Assembly: GCF_007655135.1 (NCBI RefSeq)
Contig: NC_045132.1
Location: 25,414,354 to 25,478,353 of the forward strand
DNA from: Punica granatum
Lineage: Eukaryota > Streptophyta > Magnoliopsida > Myrtales > Lythraceae
Direction of reading: 5' to 3'
DNA: 64,000 bases
The notes under the pieces were generated by a model that worked only from the letters and a program-made list of their open reading frames with translations, made no database searches and was not told where the DNA came from. Position 1 is the stretch's first letter; every line of letters starts with the position of its first letter. Below are positions 22,884 to 34,921 of the stretch, one piece after another. The position numbers and the translations under genes are program-made.

Positions 22884-24232
22884 TAAAATCTCACCCTGGT
22901 AGAGGAGACAGCGGAAGATACATTTCTTTTTCTTCAACCCTCTCGGGCGTAACAAAACCGAGGAAAAGAACGACGTTGAAGACGACTGACATGATGGCCC
23001 AAGGACTATTACCGACGTGTACCTTAAACAGACGAAGGAAAAGAATATGGGGAGAAGGCTGAGATGTTTGCTGGGACAGGAGATGACTCAAGAACAAGAA
23101 CAGAGAAGCAATTGGTGGTGGAAGGGTTGTTCGATGAGCAGATGTAAAGTTTGAAGGGTAAAAGATTTGTTTTGTAATGTTTATATTTTTCGATTTTCTG
23201 AACATTGTAAAACAGTCCAAAATGTAGTTATCTCTGTTATGTTTCTGTGTGTCCATTTTAGTTTCTGCTGTCATATAACGTGGCGTTTACGTATACCGGA
23301 CATGATTGTGAAACTACGTAGTCCTCCCTCGATTAAGTACAGTCCAATAACGCAGTCCATCTCCTCTTCAGCATGTCTCAGGATGGCCAGTGAGAGTCTC
23401 CACTGCATCTTGGCGCTGGCTCACCCAACCCTGCAGATCCGACATGTCTGCTCGGGCTGTGAACATGTTGTATCACATAAAAACACCAGATTAGTAATTC
23501 CGAAAATAAGTGCAACTCTGATAATTGTCATTTATCACTGGCTACAATCTCTTCACCTGCTTGATCTGCGTCTTAAGTAATATGTTGAGCCGCTGCCGTA
23601 ATCAGAGCAACAGTCAGGGTCACTTTGTTGATAAGCCGTACACAAAGTCGGGCACCTGTTTCTCAAGGCGAGTAATGCTTATCTGTTAGACTTCCGGATA
23701 CATGAGAAACATTTTTGCTTTTCCAAAAGACATCAAATGTAAATCTAATAACTTAACAATTACGTGAAGTGTGTCAAAATTCGTAGATAGATCTCGGGCC
23801 ATGACACATATATAAGAAAACTTAGTTAAGGACCATTGGGATTTCGCTTCGAATGAAGGGATAAGTAATAGCATGACAAATAAATGGAGAGCAAGTAGGA
23901 CATTGTCTCTCAATGCAAGTTTAGCAAACAGAATAGGTTAGAAAATGAAAAGTTGAGACGGTAAATCGTCCCGTGTGTTCGGATAAGTCTCATGTTACAT
24001 CCCCGATCTTCTGATCCCTATGATGTTCTATTTTTGGTTCATCTTAATCTCGTCTCCCTCATCTCTCTCTCTCTCTCTCTCATTCACTCATTGTAGACCA
24101 AGAACTCTCAACAGAAGCAGTTAACTCAGTTTAAGATAACTTGCCAAGGAAAAGGGCCAAAATATTGAAGGTTCTGAGTAATTCCTTTGTCTCTGGTGAA
24201 AGAATACATTAAGGGGAGACACAGGAATTTCT
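22884..24232. other. Spacer downstream of CPK
   Basis: Kinase 3' flank and spacer with a short (CT)n run at 24,060-24,080. No gene or RNA seen; frames at 22,891-23,913 look non-coding. Confidence 0.4.
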
Positions 24233-24614
24233 ATGGCCGGAAATAGGCATGCCTACGTCGGACTTTATAAGGAACCGCAGGAGTTCCAACATTCCCCGAA
24301 GTTTGCCTCGTCTGCCATGGGAGCCCAACCGGAGGTACGACTTACGCTCTGATATCATTCATGACTACGAGCTAGTTTCTTTCTTGGTTTTGTTTTTTCC
24401 ACCAGAGTATGGCTGCATTTATTTTTTTCTGTTATCTTCCACGAAGGATGAGTTTCGACTCTGTTCTTATCTGCACTTGCATTAGATCGTCTGCTTCATC
24501 TTTCCCTTTTCCATGGCCTTCTTTTCTTATTTGCAGACAGTTCTGAGAGAAGCTAAAGACACCGAGGTTGTTTACTATTGTTGGTGCTCAGGGATTAACC
24601 TCAATTTGATATGA
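24233..24614 (+). CDS. Possible small two-exon ORF, unrecognised
   Basis: An ATG at 24233 opens 34 codons that end at a GT donor (24335). A T-rich stretch with an acceptor TTGCAG follows, and 26 more codons (24537-24614) stay in frame to a stop: a 59-residue protein starting MAGNRHAYVG and ending GINLNLI. I recognise no family. It could instead be a leader exon or non-coding transcript upstream of the NOI gene, 350 bp to the right. Confidence 0.2.
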
Positions 24615-24966
24615 TTTTTCACCTTTTTACACCACCTCAAAAGGACGATCGGTCCCAGTCATTGTCAAGCAAAATTTACCATGAATCTCTCGCGAAAATG
24701 GAGTTGCAGTCGTGTTAACTATCTTCCAGCACCCGACCTGGACCGCTCTCTACTTCTGCAGCAGTTAATGTGCAATCGTACCAAGGGGATATTAACCGCT
24801 GCAGAGTCGAATCAAGTGGCATATCAAAAGATTTTTCACTTAATGCATGATTATAAAATTGAATTATGTCATTAGATTCATATCATACGCAAGTTCTCAT
24901 GAAACTTTACATAGCCAGAATTACCATGTACTTACCTGATTCGGCTCTTGTCAGAACACTCATTGG

Positions 24967-25453
24967 ATGGCTGTTCCTCAGTTCGGGGGATGGGATCAGA
25001 AGGCCCCAGGAGCTACTGACTATTCAATGGTGTTCTCCCGAGCCCGTGCTAACAGGAAGCAGCACAAGAGCGATCTGACCCGGAGCCTTGGGAACGAGAA
25101 GGAGCTTCTCGCTGCTACCCCCTATCACCATCAACCAGAAGACCCCGTTGTGGTATGACCCTCTGATTATACTCTCCCTTTCTATGACAGTATCATGCAT
25201 TGATGCATAAAGTCTCATACAAATTATTACTTCATCGAGCAAAGGTTCTCCATCTTGTCCCGATCCATATCCCCTTGTATCATATAGATAATGCACATGG
25301 ATCTTGGCAAGATGGAGAACATGAATGCATAAAGAAAACAAAAACGTTTTCAAACAATGTGCAGTTACAAAGCCGTCATTCTTCTGATATGCCCTATGGT
25401 TGCAGAAGAAGAAGAGGATCCTCACCTACATCAACTGCTGTATAAGGCCTTGA
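24967..25453 (+). CDS. Short NOI-domain (RIN4-like) protein
   Basis: A 77-residue protein with the NOI domain of RPM1-interacting protein 4 relatives, which are membrane-tethered and linked to immune signalling and exocytosis. Two exons: 24967-25152 and 25406-25453, with a 253-bp GT-AG intron. The N-terminus VPQFGGWDQ carries the PxFGxW NOI motif, followed by YSMVFSRARANRKQHK. The AvrRpt2-cleavage-like context of full-length RIN4 (VPxFGxW) is present only once. The C-terminus KKKRILTYINCCIRP has two Cys after a basic patch, as in the acylated C-termini of this family, which suggests plasma-membrane anchoring. It lies tail-to-tail with PYD2 copy A (stop codons 380 bp apart). An upstream non-coding exon is possible. 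Confidence 0.75.
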
Positions 25454-25832
25454 AATTCGACCGTTTCTTCAAATCTTCCCGGTTATTCATCCCTTCAGCA
25501 AACTGAATATAGTTTTATGTCTTTGGTACGTGAAAGCGTAAGATGAGATTCAATCATCTATCGCGAAACTCAAGCATCTGTAAATCTTTCATGCTGCTAA
25601 AATAAATGTCTCGTCTCCTCAATATTCATAATATTTGGCATAATGCCAGAAATTGGGCTTCCAAACATAGGCCTTGGGAATGCTCTGATTGAAACCCGCC
25701 ATTTATTTCATCATCAGCCATCCGTGTAAGTTTCAGATACAATATACACAAACTAGGGATATAGTACATGCTGAACTCATACGCTTATTCCTATGCTAAA
25801 TTTTGGAAGGGAAAAGAAATGCATCCACCATG
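25454..25832. other. Convergent 3' spacer between the NOI and PYD2-A genes
   Basis: Both flanking genes end here. The left edge of the PYD2 duplication lies at about 25,673. No further feature seen. Confidence 0.45.
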
Positions 25833-28800
25833 CTATTCTGTAGATCTATATCGCTTTGCAGGAGCTCTAAGGGAGGATAGATAGATAGCATCAGTTTTGT
25901 CGATTCCTTCGAAAAGATAACTGAAGGGTGGCATTTTCACGTACTTTCCTGAGCCAGGCGTGACCGTAAGTTCATTGTTTACCCAAACGATTCTTCCTCC
26001 AGCGATTGTCACTTCAACTTTTCCCTGAAACACAGGACATCATTTTCACTTCCAATATACCTAAGAATTAACAACATAATCACATGGTAGGCTGAAAAGT
26101 GAAAACATACTGATACAAGTATGTCATTTTACATATAAAATGTAACTAAAGCTACGCTGCGGCAATTGAAATATTACCTTGCCTCTCCTTCCCTCATATA
26201 TGTTTGTATCTGTTCTAGAATGGTGGGTGTTTGCACTTATCTCAAAGCTTGAGTTTGGGTTCAGGATGATAATATCAGCATCAGATCCAGCAAGAATAGC
26301 TCCCTTCCTTGGATATATGTTGAAAATTCTTGCACTGGCATTAGAATAAACCGTTAATGATAGCAGGATCCCCGCTGATAAATGGCATATTATAAAAAAG
26401 AGTAAAAAGATACCATTCTGTGCTTGTTATTCGTACGTAATCAGAGACAGAGATTTGTCCCGATTCCTGAAAAATTCAGAGAATTAGATCAGAACTACGT
26501 TCTCCCAAAAGCCCATTAGGTGGTTGTAAAAGTTATAGGAGTCTCTCATATTTGCTTACCACCATAGTATCCCAAACCAGATGCATTCTCTCCTCAATAC
26601 CATTAACGCCATTTGGGATTTTTCGGAAATCATCGATTCCTAGAGATTTTTGTGTGGAGTTAAAGGCACAATGGTCAGTTCCTACGAGCTGCAGATTTTA
26701 AAACACACACGGTGGATCAGAAAGATATTTATAATCTCTGATATCCCATTTTGATACATCTAAAATATAGGAGAGAAGGAGGAACCTGCAGAATCCCCCT
26801 AGAAAGAGCAGCCTGGAGAGCTTTATCATGCCCAGCTGCTCGAATAGGTGGACTCATGACATACCTGAGAGTATGGGATATAAGGTTCAATAAAAGAACA
26901 ACTAAGAGCACAGAGAGAGAGAGAGAGAGAAGAGAGAGGGGGAGAGAGGGGAGAGAGAGAAAGAGGAGTTTACTTTGCTGCAGTAACAAAATCAGTATCC
27001 CAGAGCCCAGAATCATCCAGGACTAGTCCAGAAACGACTGGCTCCCCAATAACCTTCTGCCCTGTATTTTGCAGAATACGGGGACAAAAAAGAATAACTA
27101 ATGAAAACGCGGATGATAAACAGATATCATGGTTAATACCACTCAATTATTCTGTTTCACACATCTCAATGAGTATGTTGACACACTCTCCCTTGATGTT
27201 TACAACCAGAAACCACATATTTGTAGGCATGGATTATATATGCAGGAGACAAAAATTTCTTGATAAGCAGCAACGAGAGCTGTTCCACTGATCAGTGAAA
27301 TAAAAAAACAGAAGCTTTTTTGCCTGCAGTGGCCCCAGCAAGGAACCATAAGACCCTCATAAAAGCCTCAGAAGAGAGAATCATATGACGGTAGCTCTCC
27401 TGGATAATATGTTCTGCTCAGATTTGCGAAGTAACAGTAAGTCAACCAATTTGAAATTTGGAAATTTTTATGCTGGTTATGATCTTTGAAGAACCAGACT
27501 GAAAATTCGGGAACGAAAGTGATTTGAAATTTCTGTGACTTGGATCATATCATGAAAAAAGAAAGAAAATGATTGGCATGAGTATCTAGATGTTGGATTC
27601 TTCGTGTACCTGATTTTCGAGCTTTCGCAATTTCTTCCATCGCATCGATGCTCATCACATGAACTACGTACAGAGGTGTGTTCACAAAAGCTGCCAGACG
27701 AATTGCTCGAGCAGTTGCTTCTCCTTCTAACTGGATGTAAGAGAAGTTCACAAATTTATCAACAATCAAATATAAAGCAAATCTTTTATAGGCTGTAGCT
27801 ACTTTCCCCTATTTAAATATGCCTGTACTAGACAATGGAATTCGAGTGTATCCAATTACTGGAAGATTTTCAAAGAACTTGGACAGTCTAAATGGGCCCG
27901 ATATTGACATTCTGCTCACGAGTATGGCCTACTTTAAGATTTACTCTCTTCATAAGTCTTCAATCCATATTTAAGAAAATCCAGTGTCCCATCCTGTTAC
28001 TGATAACATTCTACTGCAGAATACTGAAATCTGTACCACCTTTTTATACTTTTATAGCTGACTGAAAGAATAAGCACTCTCACCAACTTGCAGATCTACC
28101 AAAGTTCAGGAAAATTACCACTGCAGGCCTTGAAAGGGCATGCCCTTCTGGTCCCGTAATTCCAAGCTCGATCATTCTTTTCTGACCTTCAAATACCGCA
28201 TCGCCATTTTCTGCATGAACCATAGCCAACGCCCCTAGAGACTTACACTTCTTAAATCCTTCTAAGAGAAGTTCGTCATTGACCATGAGGATTCCTTTAT
28301 ATGCCATGAAAAACTTGAAAGAATTTATGCCTGCAAGACAACGAAAGATATACTCTCAGCAGGTCCATTTCACCAATTTTATGTAGAATCACCGGTTCAA
28401 ATTTATTGACAATTTTCATCAGCTCTGTGACCATTTACCTTTCTCATTAACCATTATTTCCATTTCTTTAGAAACTGTGTCATCCCATTTTGTGATGGCC
28501 ACGTGGAAACCATAATCCATGGCAGACTTTTTGGCTTTCTTCTCATAGGCTTCAAAGCCAGCTGTTAAACTTCCACCAACTGGTATAACAAAGTCAATAT
28601 GCATAGTTGTCCCACCAGCTAATGCTGCAGCCTGACCACTGAAGAAGTCATCAATTGTCTGATCGATACCCATAAACTCCATTTCCAAATGAGTATGCGG
28701 GTCGATTCCTCCTGTCAATACAACATGGCAGATTTTCAAATATATTTGCGAGGTCAAACAAGAAAGCGTGAAGATATATTGTCTGTCAGGGAAGAGATAG

Positions 28801-30000
28801 CTGATCTGAAGGCCATGACTATTTTAAACAACTGAATTAAGTGATTATTACACGCATGATTGCCTCTTCTTGAAACTTGAAGGATTAGAAAGAGAATTAG
28901 CTCAACGATCTACAGTAACCTAACTGAGTTAATAAAGAGAACACTATAATTGCCATTCAGCTGAAAATCTGTTAATATAAAAGCAGGCAAGATACAGATC
29001 AGGCAATGAGCAGAACTTATATGAGCTATACCTGGCATGACAAATTTTCCAGTGGCATCGAGCACTGTAATGTCATCCCCAACCTGTCAGTGGAGAGCTT
29101 GCAATTAAATCTTGATACACAACTAAAAGAGAATGTAGAATTGAGTCCCTCGGGAGGAAAGATGAAAACGGGCAGATTTCAGCTGAAATACTGAAAATTT
29201 GAACGCATGAATAAGATGCTCGAGATGATGAGACAGCCACGAGAAGAAAAGACATGAATCTCAGTTCCCATTTAAGTAAAGGGGAAACAAGTATAATCTC
29301 AAGCACTAGGTAACAGTTTGACATCAAGAAATGAACTTTGCAGTTAGAACGGCTTGTCGAGATTGCTACAGCTATAATTACAAGTCATGGCCAAAGTAAT
29401 ATACGTGAAAAGACAAAACTTTTCAAGAAACAATTATTCGTACCGAAAAGAAACAGATTGATCAGTACCTTGATATTGGGCCTCACAGCAACAATAATCC
29501 CATCCTCAACATAAACATCAGCAATCTCTTGGTGATGAGCATTGACAACAGTTCCACCCTTAATCAATATCTTAGACGACGATGCCCCGGAAACTCCGCA
29601 GCCAGAGTCCCCATATCCAATTCTAGCATCACAGAACTGCCACAAGAGAATCAATGAACAGAAACAACAGACCCCTCGTGGTGCCAAGACCATTGCTCGA
29701 CCCAGCAAACACAGTAATCAATACTCAAAAATGCTTCTTTTAATCATTTTGAGAAAAAACTGACAGCAGCCCATCTCATTAATTCAAGAAGCACGATAAG
29801 GGGAAGCTCAGATACTGTCGTGTCACTGCTGTCTGTCAGCTCGGCCACTCAACACAAGTCAACGCCATTGATTATCTGCTTATATGCCATCATCATCGGC
29901 AACAAAAGGATACCTGATTTGTTGGGTCAGACGCTGCAGCTGAAGTAGCGATGATAAGAAGAAGCAGAGCTGAAAGGCAATGGAGGGCGAGAGAATCCAT
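25833..30000 (-). CDS. PYD2: Dihydropyrimidinase (PYD2), tandem copy A
   Basis: Second step of reductive pyrimidine breakdown: opens dihydrouracil or dihydrothymine to N-carbamoyl-beta-amino acids. Twelve minus-strand exons in coding order: 30000-29914, 29636-29469, 29083-29032, 28711-28439, 28330-28119, 27730-27610, 27061-26974, 26864-26786, 26688-26560, 26466-26414, 26334-26178, 26024-25833; 536 residues, intact. The N-terminus is a hydrophobic signal-like segment, in line with secretory targeting of Arabidopsis PYD2. Metal-site residues: DPHTH (His108/His110), the carboxylated Lys in SFKFF (Lys199), MVHAEN (His232), VVHVMS (His288) and GTDHC (Asp365). Exon 4 has one codon more than copy B (GIDQTIDD against GTRTIDD). 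Where family members have LSTGIL it reads LSRGIL. Confidence 0.95.
26905..26968. repeat. GA-rich microsatellite in PYD2-A intron 7
   Basis: GA/GGGA-rich tract next to the exon 7 donor. Its counterpart is at 31,818-31,858 in copy B, with different length and interruptions, so it predates the duplication. Confidence 0.8.
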
Positions 30001-30786
30001 GGATGGATGGATCAAAGGGCTCACCGGTAGTGTTCGGGACCTCCTGTGGTCTACTTTTCAAAGTGTCTGATGACAAAGAGAATAAATTCGCTATGTTCGC
30101 GAGCATGGAAGAAAGTGGACCCGCGGTGAGGAAACTGCTGCCCGGATGGTCCACTGGGGCCCACCCGTAGATCACGACCGTCCACATCACCATCATCGGC
30201 AGACGATTAGACCGGTCCGGTCCGGAGCGAGTGAGTGCGTGCGTGGACGAGTGCTATTGGTCCGTTCGAACCTGATTGATGGAGTAGTTGTACGGTCCGA
30301 GCGATCAGCTCGAGAGAATCTTCCGTTGACATTTTTGAAGATTCCGAGGATCTTATACCATATTTTGCCTCTCTTTTTTTTTTTTGCCACACCATATTTT
30401 GCTAATTAGGTTGGTTAAAAAAAAATTAAAATAAGTAATTCATGATTAATTGATTGATTAAAATCTACCTCATAAGTTTCACATTGTGGACAATGTGATT
30501 ATTGTTTCGCACATTATGTCCGAGTTAAGAAATGGAAGCCAAAAATCCATACACCCGATTACAGAAACCAAAAAGACGCCGGCCATTGTACCCGAATGAA
30601 AAATATGCACCGAATTAACAAGAAGTTGGAGCCCGCTTGCATCACTGTTCTCCCAAATCCATAAGACTGGGGAATGCTTTCATCATCAACCATCCGTGTA
30701 AGTTCAGATAAAACATACGCGAGTTACGGATATATTACTCCTTCAACTCATACACTTGTGCTAAAATTTGAAAACGAAAAGGATCT
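30001..30786. other. Promoter region of PYD2-A and 3' flank of PYD2-B
   Basis: About 300 bp upstream of PYD2-A is shared with the region upstream of PYD2-B (34,922-35,225): a CCACTGGGGCCCAC block, ATCACGAC, and TTCCGTTGAC (30321-30330) with a W-box core. The rest is AT-rich. The join between duplication units lies at about 30,665. Confidence 0.6.
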
Positions 30787-33700
30787 TCACCACGCTCGCT
30801 TCACCGGAGCTTTAAGGGAGGAGAAATACATAGCATCGACCTTGTCGATTCCTGCGAAAAGATAACTGAAAGGTGGCATTTTCACATACTTTCCAGAGCC
30901 AGGCGTGACCTTAAGTTCATCGTTTATCCAAACGATTCTTCCTCCAGCAATTGTCACTTCAACCTTTCCCTGAAACACAGGACTTAATGTTAACTTCCAA
31001 CATACCTAACAATATTAACTAAATATTCGCCTGGTTAGCTAAAAACATAACTTAGAGCTAAGTTGCGGCAGAAATTGAAATATTACCTTGCCTCTCCTTC
31101 CCTCGAAAACGTTTGTATCTGTTCTAGAATGGTGGGTGCTTGTACTTATCTCAAAACTTGAGTTTGGGTTAAGGATGATAATATCCGCATCGGATCCGGC
31201 AAGAATAGCTCCCTTCCTTGGATATATGTTGAAAATTCTGGCACTGGCAGTAGAATAAACCATTAGCAATAGCCGGAACCCCACTGATATATAAGGAGGT
31301 TGGAAGAGTAAAATATACCTTTCGGTGCTTGTTATTCGTACGTAATCAGAAACAGAGATTTGTCCTGATTCCTGAAATATTCAGAAAATTTGAGATCAGA
31401 ACTAATATGTTCTCCCCAAAGCCGATTAGGTTGTTGTAAAAGTTATATAGGAATCTATCCTAGCTGCTTACCACCATAGTATCCCAAACCAGATGCATCC
31501 TCTCCTCAATGCCATTAACGCCATTTGGGATTTTTCGGAAATCATCGATTCCTAGAGATTTTTGGGTGGAGTTAAAGACACAATGGTCGGTTCCAACAAG
31601 CTGCAAAGTTTTAAAATGTAGACGGTGGATCAGGAAGACATTCATAGTCTCCGATATCCCAAGTTGACGCATCTAAAATATAGGAGAGAGGTAGGAACCT
31701 GTAGAATCCCTGTAGAAAGAGCAGCCTGAAGAGCTTTGCCATGCCCAGCTGCTCGAATAGGCGGACTCATGACATACCTGAGAGTATGGATATAAGGTTC
31801 GATAAAAGAACAACAAAAGGGGAGAGAGAGAGAGAGAGGCAAAGAGAGAGAGAGGAGTTTACTTTGCTGCGGTAACAAAATCAGGATCCCAAGGCCCAGA
31901 ATCATCCAGGACCAGTCCAGCAACAATTGGCTCTCCGATAACCTTCTGCCCTGCATTTTGATGAATTTGGGATAAAAGAGCGGCTATAATGAAAATTTGG
32001 ATGATAAACAAGATATCATGGTTAAAGCCACTCAAAATCTGTCTGATGCATCTCAATGAGTATGATGCTACACTCTCCATCAATGCATCTCAAATAATTT
32101 GTTTGTAGGCATGGATTACATATGCAAGAGACATAAATTTCTTCAAAAGGAGCAAAGAGAGCTGTTCTATTGATCAGTGAACTCGGAAAACAGAAGCTTC
32201 AATGTGTGCAGTGTCTCCAGCAAGGAATTAAAAGACCCACCTAAAAGCCTCATAAGAGAGAATCATATGACTGTAGCTCTCCTGGATAATTTGTTTTGCT
32301 CAGGGTTGTGAAGTAAACAGTAAGCTAATTGATTTAAGATCTACGTGCAAGAAGATTTGGGGAACACGTCCATTTATGCAGGTCATAATCTTTAAAGAAC
32401 CAAAGGACTGGAATCTCGGGAATGAGGAGTATTTTAATTTTTTTCAACTTGGATTATATCATGAAAAAAGGAAGAAACTAATTGGCATACGAGTAACTAG
32501 ATGTTGGATTCTTCACACACCTGATTTTCGAGCTTTTGCAATTTCTTCCATCGCATCAATGCTCATCACGTGAACTACGTATAGAGGAGTGTTTACAAAA
32601 GCTGCCAGACGAATCGCCCGAGCTGTCGCTTCTCCTTCTAACTGGATGTAAGAGAAGTTCACAGAATCATCAGCGATCGAATATAAAGCAAATTGTTCAT
32701 AGGCTGCTGCTACTTTCCCATGTTTAAATATGACTGTAGTAGACAATGGAATTCGAATGTATCCCATTACTGGAAGATTTTCAAAGAACTTGGACTGTCT
32801 AAATAGACCTGGATAGTGACAATCTCTCAACATTTATAGCCTACTATAAGATTTACTCCTCGTAAGTCTTCAATGCATATTTAAGAAAATCCAGACATCC
32901 CTTCCTGGTACTGATAACATTCTAATATTCCTTTTTTGCTAAAATATTCTCCATACCACCTTTTTACACTCTTACAATTGACTGACAGAATAAGCAGATC
33001 AAAAGATACGATTTTCACTGACTTGCAGATCCATTAAATTTAGAAAAATTACCACTGCAGGCCTTGAAAGTGCATGCCCCTCTGGTCCTGTAATTCCAAG
33101 CTCAATCATTCTTTTCTGACCTTCAAATACCGCATCACCGTGTTCTGCATGAACCATGGCCAGCGCCCCAAGAGACTTGCACTTCTTGAGCCCTTCTAAG
33201 AGAAGCACGTCATTGATCATGAGGGCTCCTTTGTATGCCATGAAAAACTTGAAGGAATTGATGCCTACAAGACAATGAAAGATGTACTCTCAGCAGGTCC
33301 ACGTCACCAGTTTTACATAAAATCACGTGTTCAAATTTAGTTACGATTTTCACGCAGCTTTATTTACCTTTCTCGTTAACCATTATCTCCATCTCTTTAG
33401 AGACGGTGTCATCCCATTTTGTGACGGCCATGTGGAAACCATAATCCATAACAGATTTTTCAGCTCTCTCCTCATAGGCTTCAAAACCAGCTATCAAACT
33501 CCCACCAACTGGTATAGCAAAGTCAATATGCATAGTTGTCCCACCAGCTAATGCTGCAGCCTGACCACTGAAGAAGTCATCAATTGTCCGAGTACCCATA
33601 AAGTCAAAAGCCAAATGGGTATGCGGGTCGATTCCTCCTGTGAACACAACATGGCAGATTTATAATATATACGTGAGATTAATGAAGGCAAGCATGGAGA

Positions 33701-34921
33701 TATATTCTGTCATGGAAGGAATAGCAGATCAGAAGGTCATGACTATTTGATTGACTGAAATATGGACTTTCGAGATCTGATGATTATCACATGCATGTTT
33801 GTGTCTTTGAAACTTAATATTATTAGAAAGAGAGTTAACTCAACAATATGCAGTGACCTAAGAGAGTTATAGAAGAGAGAACTATAACTGCCATTCAGCT
33901 GAAAAATCAGTCAAACTAAAAGCAGACAAGATACAGATCAGGGAATGAGCAGAACTAGCATGAGCTATACCTGGCATGACAAATTTTCCAGTGGCATCGA
34001 GTACTGTAACATCATCACCGATCTGTCAGTGGAAGGCTTGCAGTTAATTCTTCGGACGCAAGTGAAAGAGAAACTAGAATTGCTGTCCCTCGCGAGGAAA
34101 GACGAAAAAGGGCAGAAAAAACTCAAAATTTGAAGGCATGGATAAGATGCTCATGATGATGAGACTGAGACAGCCACGAGATGAAAAGACGAGAATACTA
34201 GTTCCCGTTGAAGTAAGGGGGAAACAGGTATATTAACACTACTAGTTAATAGCTCGATGACAAGAAAAAGAAGCTGTACTCACAAGTTCTGGCCAAAATA
34301 TAACATACTAAAAAACGAAACTCTACAAGAAACACTTATCCATACTAAAAATAGATGAATCGATCGGTACCTAGACCTACCTTGATGTTGGGCTTCACAT
34401 CAACGATGATCCCATGTTCAACAAAGACATCAGCAATCTCTTGGTGATGAGCATTGACAACAGTTCCACCCTTAATCAATATCTTAGATGACGATGCCGC
34501 TGCCGAAACTCCGCAGCCAGAGTCTCCATATCCAATTCTAGCATCACAAAACTGTCGCAAGAGAATCAACAAACAGAAACACAGACCCCTCACAGTGCAA
34601 AAACAATTCCTCGACCCAGCAAAGCAAACAATACTCAAAAGATTCCTTTTCTAATCATTTCGAGAACATGCAATGACAGCCCATCTCATGGTTTTATAAG
34701 AACACGATAACGGGAAGATCATATACTGTCGTGTCCCTGCCTTCTGTCAGCTCAGCCACTCAACACAATATAGCGCCTTTGATCATCTGCTTATGTATCA
34801 TCATTCATCACCTTCAGCAACTAAAGGGTACCTGATTTGTTGGGTCCGAAGCTGCAGCTGAAGCAGAGGTGATGAGAAGAAGCAGCAAAGCTGAAAGGCT
34901 ATGGAGGGCGAGAGAATCCAT
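30787..34921 (-). CDS. PYD2: Dihydropyrimidinase (PYD2), tandem copy B
   Basis: Second full PYD2 gene, same strand and same 12-exon structure as copy A. Minus-strand exons in coding order: 34921-34832, 34551-34381, 34022-33971, 33637-33368, 33264-33053, 32641-32521, 31950-31863, 31777-31699, 31600-31472, 31371-31319, 31243-31087, 30969-30787; 534 residues, no stop or frameshift. The signal-like N-terminus, DPHTH, the SFKFF Lys, VVHVMS and GTDHC are kept. Two substitutions stand out: the conserved HAEN, which holds a metal-ligand His, reads HAEH (codon 33140-33142), and STECA reads STESA at the exon 10/11 join. The C-terminus is three residues shorter and ends KRAW. It is probably functional but possibly shifted in activity. 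Confidence 0.95.
31818..31858. repeat. GA-rich microsatellite in PYD2-B intron 7
   Basis: Counterpart of the copy A tract at the same intronic position, shorter and with a GGCAAA interruption. Confidence 0.8.

Larger units (their letters stand above)
25673..30665. repeat. Segmental tandem duplication, unit 1
   Basis: Unit 1 carries PYD2 copy A plus its 3' and 5' flanks. It matches unit 2 (30,666-36,190) in head-to-tail order. Similarity runs through exons, intron edges, a GA-rich intronic microsatellite and about 600 bp upstream of the start codons. The boundary is placed where GGGAATGCT and CCATCCGTGTAAG recur. Confidence 0.8.
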
